From: JANNHP01 sp031404455
GTDB lineage: Bacteria; Planctomycetota; JAJSAM01; JAJVHW01
Direction: 5' to 3'
Length of the DNA stretch: 7,170 bases
NCBI GenBank assembly: GCA_031404455.1
Contig: JANNHP010000119.1
Location: 1-7,170, forward strand
Under the pieces are notes generated by a model, which made no database searches, had not been told where the DNA came from, and saw only the letters and a list, made by a program, of their open reading frames with translations. A program made the translations under genes and the position numbers. Below, piece by piece: positions 5,889 to 7,170 of this stretch; positions within the stretch are counted from its first letter, which is position 1, and every line of letters starts with the position of its first letter.

Positions 5889-6233
5889 ATGCTCGCCGAC
5901 AAGACCCTGCTCTCCGTGACGCTTGCCGCGGCCTTCGCGTCGGGAACGTTCGTCGGCTTCGCCGCGCGCGGCGACGGCCGCGCGGGAGTGCCGCCGCACG
6001 ACGCCGCCGCCATCTATGCGCCCCAGCTCCGGGAGCTGAAGTTCGCGGGCTACGACGACGCCGAGATGAAGGAGGCGGGCCAGGTGTACGCCGACTACCT
6101 GAAGGGCTACGAGACGTGGTGGAACGAGTTCCTCGACGTGCACCGAGCGCCGCTCGACAAGATCGAGGAGACCAGGGAGAAGCGCCTCGCCGCTCTCGCG
6201 GCGAAGCACGGAGAGCGCACGCGAACGAAGTAA
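5889..6233 (+). CDS. Membrane-anchored or secreted helical protein of the sigma/anti-sigma cassette
   Basis: The 114-residue product starts three bases after the anti-sigma stop, so it is almost certainly co-transcribed. Residues 6-26 (TLLSVTLAAAFASGTFVGFAA) form an N-terminal signal or anchor; no clear cleavage site is seen, so it may stay tethered to the inner membrane. The remaining ~85 residues should lie in the periplasm and look entirely alpha-helical and charged, with YAPQLRELKFAGYDDAEMKEA, a Tyr/Trp-rich middle (YADYLKGYETWWNEFLDVH) and a basic C-terminus. I recognise no family. Third genes next to sigma/anti-sigma pairs, such as periplasmic CnrX-type or Spy-like helical proteins, can sense envelope signals, so a sensor or anti-sigma modulator is inferred from size, topology and position only. 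A GAAGG-type ribosome binding site lies within the anti-sigma stop region. Confidence 0.8.
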   Translation: MLADKTLLSVTLAAAFASGTFVGFAARGDGRAGVPPHDAAAIYAPQLRELKFAGYDDAEMKEAGQVYADYLKGYETWWNEFLDVHRAPLDKIEETREKRLAALAAKHGERTRTK

Positions 6234-6242
6234 GCTTTGCGC

Positions 6243-6273
6243 GGGCGACCGGGTGGCCTGACCCTCGGCGCCC
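6243..6273 (+). other. Stem-loop between the cassette and the pilM-like gene
   Basis: GGGCG, a bulged A, then CCGGG (6243-6253) can pair with 6264-6273, giving about ten pairs (one G-U) around a 10-base loop, starting ten bases after the stop of the preceding gene. There is no T-tract, so it is not a classical terminator. It could reduce read-through into pilM or stabilise the upstream mRNA. GC-rich spacers form such folds easily. Confidence 0.25.
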
Positions 6274-6294
6274 CTCGACCGGAAAGGAAACGCG

Positions 6295-7170
6295 TTGGCC
6301 AAGGCCGTAGGACTGGACATCGGATCGCGCGCCTGCAAGGTCGCCGTCCTCTCGGGCGGCGGCAAGGGCGCCAAGCTCCTTCGCTACGCCGAGAAGGAGT
6401 ACGACCTCGGATCGGCGGGAGCCCTCACGCCCGCCGCGGTGCTCGCCGCGCTGAAGGCGGCGCTCCACGAGGCGCGCGCGCCGCGCAACTCGGTCGCCCT
6501 GTCGCTGCCGGCGGAGCTCTGCACCCTGCGCGAGATCACGGTGCCCTTCACCGACGACGACCAGATCAAGAAGGTCGTGAAATTCGAGTTCGAGCCGCAT
6601 CTGCACGCGTCGTCGATCGACGACGTCGTCATCGACTACGTGAAGACCGGCGCGGCGAAGGGCGGCACGCGGCTCCTCGTGATCGCGGCGGCGAAAGAGA
6701 CGCTCCGCTCCCGGCTCGAGCAGTTGAAGGAGGTCGGCGTCGACCCCCTCCACGTCGACGTCGACGTCGCGTCGCTCTACAACGTGGCGAAGCAGGCGAA
6801 GGTGTTCGAGGGCGACCCGAACTGCCTGATCATCGACATCGGCGCGCGCACGACGAAGACGCTGCTCGTGCAGGATGGCCGCCTGAAGGTCGCGCGCTCG
6901 ATCCGCCTCGGCGCGCAGAGCGCCGTGCAGCGCCTCACGTCCGACTTCCAGGGTGACGGCGACGCCGCGCGACGCGCCATGGAGGACGCCGCGGGCGTCG
7001 AGGCTCTCGCCCAGCCGCCGGGGCACGCTTCCACGCTCGAGATCGTCGCCTCCGTCCGCGCCATCGAGGCCGCCGCGGCGGGCGCCCAGGAGTCCGAGTT
7101 CCTGTCGCGCGTGCTGCGCGAGACGCAGCGCTCGCTCCCGGCGATGGGCGAGGGCAAGGCGATCACGCGC
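6295..7170 (+). CDS. pilM: PilM-like actin-fold ATPase of type IV pilus assembly (C-terminus beyond window)
   Basis: A frame of 292 codons reaches the right edge without a stop; PilM proteins are usually about 350 residues, so roughly the last fifth is missing. The TTG start at 6295 is supported by GGAAAGGA six bases upstream. Actin/FtsA-type nucleotide-binding motifs are present: phosphate-1 VGLDIGSRACKVAVL (5-19) and phosphate-2 IIDIGARTTKTLLV (179-192). Between them are the PilM-like SLPAELCTLREITVPF segment, a FEFEPHLHASSIDDVVIDY region and the GVDPLHVDVDVASLYNVA turn. PilM is a cytoplasmic ATP-binding protein that docks on the N-terminal tail of PilN and links PilN/PilO to the rest of the pilus machine. 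A related GspL-type secretion protein is the main alternative. The pilN/pilO genes expected downstream are outside the window. It lies 61 bp after the sigma cassette, same strand. Confidence 0.88.
   Translation, partial: MAKAVGLDIGSRACKVAVLSGGGKGAKLLRYAEKEYDLGSAGALTPAAVLAALKAALHEARAPRNSVALSLPAELCTLREITVPFTDDDQIKKVVKFEFEPHLHASSIDDVVIDYVKTGAAKGGTRLLVIAAAKETLRSRLEQLKEVGVDPLHVDVDVASLYNVAKQAKVFEGDPNCLIIDIGARTTKTLLVQDGRLKVARSIRLGAQSAVQRLTSDFQGDGDAARRAMEDAAGVEALAQPPGHASTLEIVASVRAIEAAAAGAQESEFLSRVLRETQRSLPAMGEGKAITR

Noticed and set aside
5842..7026. Minus-strand frames of up to 394 codons opposite the third cassette gene and pilM
   Set aside because: They lack motifs and oppose a clear PilM-type protein and a signal-anchored protein with coherent composition.
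1..7170. CRISPR arrays, insertion sequences, integrase genes, attachment sites, tRNA or rRNA genes, defence islands
   Set aside because: No regularly spaced repeats, transposase or integrase motifs, cloverleaf sequences or abrupt composition change were seen anywhere in the window.

Overview
The window is GC-rich DNA (by eye well above 65% G+C, with nearly every third codon position G or C). The organism looks like a Gram-negative, double-membrane bacterium: there is a lipobox lipoprotein, a zinc-finger membrane anti-sigma factor and a PilM-type pilus-assembly ATPase. A very large kinase-like/STAND regulator would suit Planctomycetota, Acidobacteriota, Myxococcota or a similar phylum. The sequence alone does not decide which, and no rRNA or tRNA gene is present.

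Layout. On the minus strand, bases 1-2342 hold the first 780 codons of a very large regulator that runs off the left edge: a degenerate (pseudo)kinase domain, then a STAND/AAA-type ATPase, then a helical TPR-like region. A 192-bp non-coding stretch (2343-2534) separates it from a minus-strand lipoprotein gene (2535-3359). That stretch is rich in repeats and contains a likely terminator hairpin, three copies of an 8-mer, an inverted repeat and a candidate sigma70-type promoter. A 54-bp divergent spacer follows, and everything to its right is on the plus strand: ribBA (3414-4655, riboflavin synthesis), a possible 42-residue one-helix membrane peptide (4668-4796), an ECF sigma factor (4885-5436), its overlapping zinc-finger anti-sigma factor (5433-5885), a 114-residue membrane-anchored extracytoplasmic helical protein (5889-6233), and the first 292 codons of a pilM-like gene (from a TTG start at 6295) that runs off the right edge.

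How the parts fit. The sigma, anti-sigma and third gene are tightly packed (4-nt overlap, then a 3-nt gap) and look like one envelope-signalling cassette: the anti-sigma factor would hold the sigma factor at the membrane, and the third protein, exposed outside the cytoplasm, is a candidate sensor or modulator. The pilM-like gene follows 61 bp later on the same strand, so type IV pilus (or related) assembly genes may share this transcription unit. RibBA is a housekeeping enzyme next to these signalling genes.

Most worth a second look: the pseudokinase-ATPase fusion, in which the essential kinase residues are replaced although the fold signature aligns without gaps; a run of nine C at codons 6-8 of the anti-sigma gene, where slippage would remove the anti-sigma factor; the undescribed third protein of the sigma cassette; and the phased 8-mers and hairpin in the 192-bp spacer. 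I saw no CRISPR array, insertion sequence, integrase or attachment site. Many long open frames lie opposite or across the genes described; they are by-products of the high GC content and are not annotated.
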